A DNA stretch of 15,252 nucleotides, taken from the NCBI GenBank assembly GCA_028278465.1, contig JANQEF010000238.1, positions 1 through 15,252 of the forward strand. The letters run 5' to 3'. Numbering within the stretch: position 1 is the stretch's first letter; every line of letters begins with the position of its first letter. This stretch comes from Dehalococcoidia bacterium (GTDB lineage Bacteria > Chloroflexota > Dehalococcoidia > Lucifugimonadales > Lucifugimonadaceae). Below the pieces are notes generated by a model. That model searched no databases and was not told where the DNA came from. It was given only the letters and a program-made list of their open reading frames with translations. Position numbers and translations under genes: made by a program. Positions 13,550 through 15,252 of this stretch are shown here, piece by piece.

Positions 13550-14281
13550 ATGTTGCCACTCGATATATCCCGGCGCCGGCTCATCTCAATCAGCCTGCCG
13601 ATCCTACTCGCCATCTCACTCGCGGGCGTCGCATGCTCGTCAGACGAACCGCCCGAGCCCACCGCTGAGCTGCCAACCGCCGAGATAGCGCTCGAAAACG
13701 CCCTCGCGGCGATGGCCTCAGTTCCGCAGTTCCAGTTCGAACTCACCCATCCTGAAGGAAAAACCTCGCTGCCCGGCGGCCTTGAGCTTCGCCGCGCCGA
13801 AGGCTCCGTCATCACACCAGAACGCCTCGAAGTCGCCGCCGAAGCTGACCTCGGCCGTGTCTTCGTCAAGATCGACGCCGTCGTGATCGAGGGCCAGACC
13901 TGGATGACCAACCCGGTAACCGGCAACTGGGCTGAGATTGCGCCCGAAGACAGCCCGTTCAGCTTCCTGGACCCTGTGCAGCTGGTGACCAACGTGCTGG
14001 CGCAGACGATGGAACCGGCGTATCCGCCAGAAGGCGGACTGGCCGATGGAAACCGCATTCGACTCAATGGAAAGGTGGCGTCGGAGGCGTGGCGGCCGCT
14101 CGTCGGAACCATCGTGCCCGGCGAGGTGCTCGATGTTGCGCTGACGCTCGATGCATCGACCTTCCGGCTCGTTGGCGCGTTGCTGACCGGACGCCTCCAG
14201 CCGGATGACGACGACAGCTTCGCCCGCCGCATCACCTTCAGTGGCTTCGACGCCGACCTGTCGATCGAGCCGCCCCTCTAG
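13550..14281 (+). CDS. LppX/LprG-like lipid-carrier lipoprotein
   Basis: This is a secreted lipoprotein of ~243 residues. The N-terminus has basic residues (SRRRL), a hydrophobic core and GVAC-SSDEPPEP, giving a lipid-modified Cys at position 29 and a flexible acidic linker. The mature part (VPQFQFELTHPEG, then VITPERLEVAAEADLGRVFV, IEGQTWMTNPVTGNWAEIAP, then LDPVQLVTNVL) has the order and motifs of the LppX_LprAFG family, whose mycobacterial members bind triacylated lipids in a hydrophobic pocket and deliver them across the envelope. ATG 13550 is preferred; the frame also opens at GTG 13544, too close to the -10. The stop is 2 bp before an MFS transporter start, the same pairing as lprG-Rv1410c. 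Family assignment is from pattern, without a search; the lipid cargo is unknown. Confidence 0.8.
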   Translation: MLPLDISRRRLISISLPILLAISLAGVACSSDEPPEPTAELPTAEIALENALAAMASVPQFQFELTHPEGKTSLPGGLELRRAEGSVITPERLEVAAEADLGRVFVKIDAVVIEGQTWMTNPVTGNWAEIAPEDSPFSFLDPVQLVTNVLAQTMEPAYPPEGGLADGNRIRLNGKVASEAWRPLVGTIVPGEVLDVALTLDASTFRLVGALLTGRLQPDDDDSFARRITFSGFDADLSIEPPL

Positions 14282-14283
14282 CC

Positions 14284-15252
14284 ATGGAGCGTACTCGCAG
14301 CCTCCTCAGCCCGTACTGGCTCTTCCTGCCGCTCTGCTTCGGCGTCTTCATCGCGGCTGACGACCAGACCGTTGTCGTCACCATCCTGCCCGACATCCTG
14401 TCCGACCTCCGTGTGGCGGCGAGCGAGCTCGACCGGGCGTCGTGGGCCATCACCGGCTACCTGATCGGCTACACGGCCGCCATGCCGCTGATGGGGCGCA
14501 TCTCCGACCGGTTCGGCTTCCGCAACACCTACATCGCGGCGATGGTCGTCTTCGCCCTCGGCTCAGTAGGCGTTGCGATCAGCGCCGATCTGCCCCGCTG
14601 GCTGTTCGACCGTGAGCCGGAGTTCAGCTGGATGGTCGGCGCCCGTATCTTCCAGGCCGTCGGCGGTGGCGCAGTGATCCCGATATCGCTCGCCGCGGCC
14701 GGGGAGCTTGTGGACGGCAAGCACCGCGCCGTCGCCTACGGGCTGGTTGGCGCCAGCGCTGAGGCCGGGGGAGTGATCGGGCCGCTGTGGGGCGGAGCGA
14801 TCACCGAGTTTATTTCGTGGGAATGGGCGTTCTGGCTGAACTTGCCGCTGATCCTGGTGGTCGTCGCGCTATTGATGCGACTGCCGGCAGGGCAGAGGAA
14901 CGCGGTGCGCATCGACACGATCGGCGTGACGCTGTTCGCGGCGGTTCTGAGCCTGTCGACCTTCGCACTGACACGCATCGGAGAGCCGGATGGGCTGTTT
15001 GTCGTGACGATTGCCGCGGCCGGAGTGGCGCTGGCTCTGCTTGGCTGGCGAGTGGCGAGCGCGTTCGATCCGCTCTTCCCTCGCATACTCTTCAGGCTGG
15101 TCGGCTTTGTGACTGCCAACGCCGCGCACTTCCTGATCGGAGCGGCGCTAATCATCGGGATGGTCGCAGTGCCGCTGATGGCCGGGACCGTCTACGCCGA
15201 GAGTGCCCTCGAAGGTGGGTTGCGACTACTGCGGATGACCATCGCCATCGGT
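14284..15252 (+). CDS. P55-like MFS drug/lipid exporter, 3' end cut by window
   Basis: The frame is open from ATG 14284 to the last base (323 codons), so the gene is truncated on the right. It starts MERTRSLLSPYWLFLPLCFG and belongs to the 14-TM DHA2/EmrB-QacA-type MFS group. Visible motifs are the TM1 motif DDQTVVVTILPDI (an acidic residue as in P55), motif D1-like LDRASWAITGYLIGYTAAMP, motif A GRISDRFGFR, an ARIFQAVGGGAVIPISLA helix and antiporter motif C GASAEAGGVIGPLWGGAI. Long extracytoplasmic segments, such as the one near RWLFDREPEFSW, are also seen. It follows the LprG-like gene by 2 bp, so they should be co-transcribed and act together. P55 (Rv1410c) in mycobacteria is a proton-coupled exporter working with LprG. 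Confidence 0.88.
   Translation, partial: MERTRSLLSPYWLFLPLCFGVFIAADDQTVVVTILPDILSDLRVAASELDRASWAITGYLIGYTAAMPLMGRISDRFGFRNTYIAAMVVFALGSVGVAISADLPRWLFDREPEFSWMVGARIFQAVGGGAVIPISLAAAGELVDGKHRAVAYGLVGASAEAGGVIGPLWGGAITEFISWEWAFWLNLPLILVVVALLMRLPAGQRNAVRIDTIGVTLFAAVLSLSTFALTRIGEPDGLFVVTIAAAGVALALLGWRVASAFDPLFPRILFRLVGFVTANAAHFLIGAALIIGMVAVPLMAGTVYAESALEGGLRLLRMTIAIG

Noticed and set aside
13139..13560. Several short open frames in the repeat cluster
   Set aside because: They consist largely of repeat-derived peptides (SEVEG, PERSRR types), lack ribosome-binding sites and overlap each other on both strands.

Overview
The window is GC-rich, densely coding bacterial DNA with no rRNA, tRNA, transposase, phage or CRISPR signal. 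The gene content fits a Chloroflexota-type (SAR202/Dehalococcoidia-like) or otherwise monoderm, actinobacteria-like genome: an LppX/LprG-type lipoprotein beside a P55-like exporter, an ECF sigma/RskA pair, a TPP-riboswitch-controlled thiamine-precursor ABC transporter, UxuA-like and aldo/keto reductase sugar enzymes, and short dispersed palindromic repeats. The taxonomic guess is inference; no marker gene is present.

Layout. (1) 2-1372 (+) is the 3' part of a strongly bipolar acidic/basic protein cut by the left edge. (2) 1391-2811 (-) is a coupled pair, a flavodoxin-domain protein followed by a TatD-family metal hydrolase. (3) 2936-5639 (+) holds a divergent mannonate-dehydratase-like protein, an aldo/keto reductase carrying an in-frame insertion that contains a dispersed-repeat core, and a DinB/DUF664 protein. 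(4) 5771-7018 (+) is a 12-TM MFS exporter, convergent with (5) a thiamine-precursor operon on the minus strand: TPP riboswitch (9902-9996), intrinsic terminator (9852-9882), ATPase (thiZ-like), permease (thiX-like) and THI5/NMT1 lipoprotein (thiY-like). (6) 10136-11128 (+) is a SirB1-type transglutaminase-like/TPR protein. (7) 11290-12815 (+) is an ECF sigma factor overlapping its RskA-like membrane anti-sigma factor. (8) 12969-13130 (+) is a 53-residue cysteine-rich, probable zinc-binding miniprotein with its own good promoter. (9) 13131-13543 is a non-coding cluster of palindromic repeats, including a 103-bp element with near-perfect 26-bp inverted ends. (10) 13550-15252 (+) is a LppX/LprG-like lipoprotein followed after 2 bp by a P55-like MFS transporter cut by the right edge.

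How they work together. The two clearest modules are the riboswitch-controlled thiamine-precursor uptake operon, where excess TPP should end transcription before the transporter genes, and the lipoprotein-MFS pair, which has the architecture of mycobacterial LprG-Rv1410c (P55), known for moving lipids and lipoglycans across the envelope. The sigma/anti-sigma pair is an envelope- or stress-responsive switch whose targets cannot be read here. The repeats sit in intergenic DNA and, in one case, inside a coding sequence, where the reading frame has survived.
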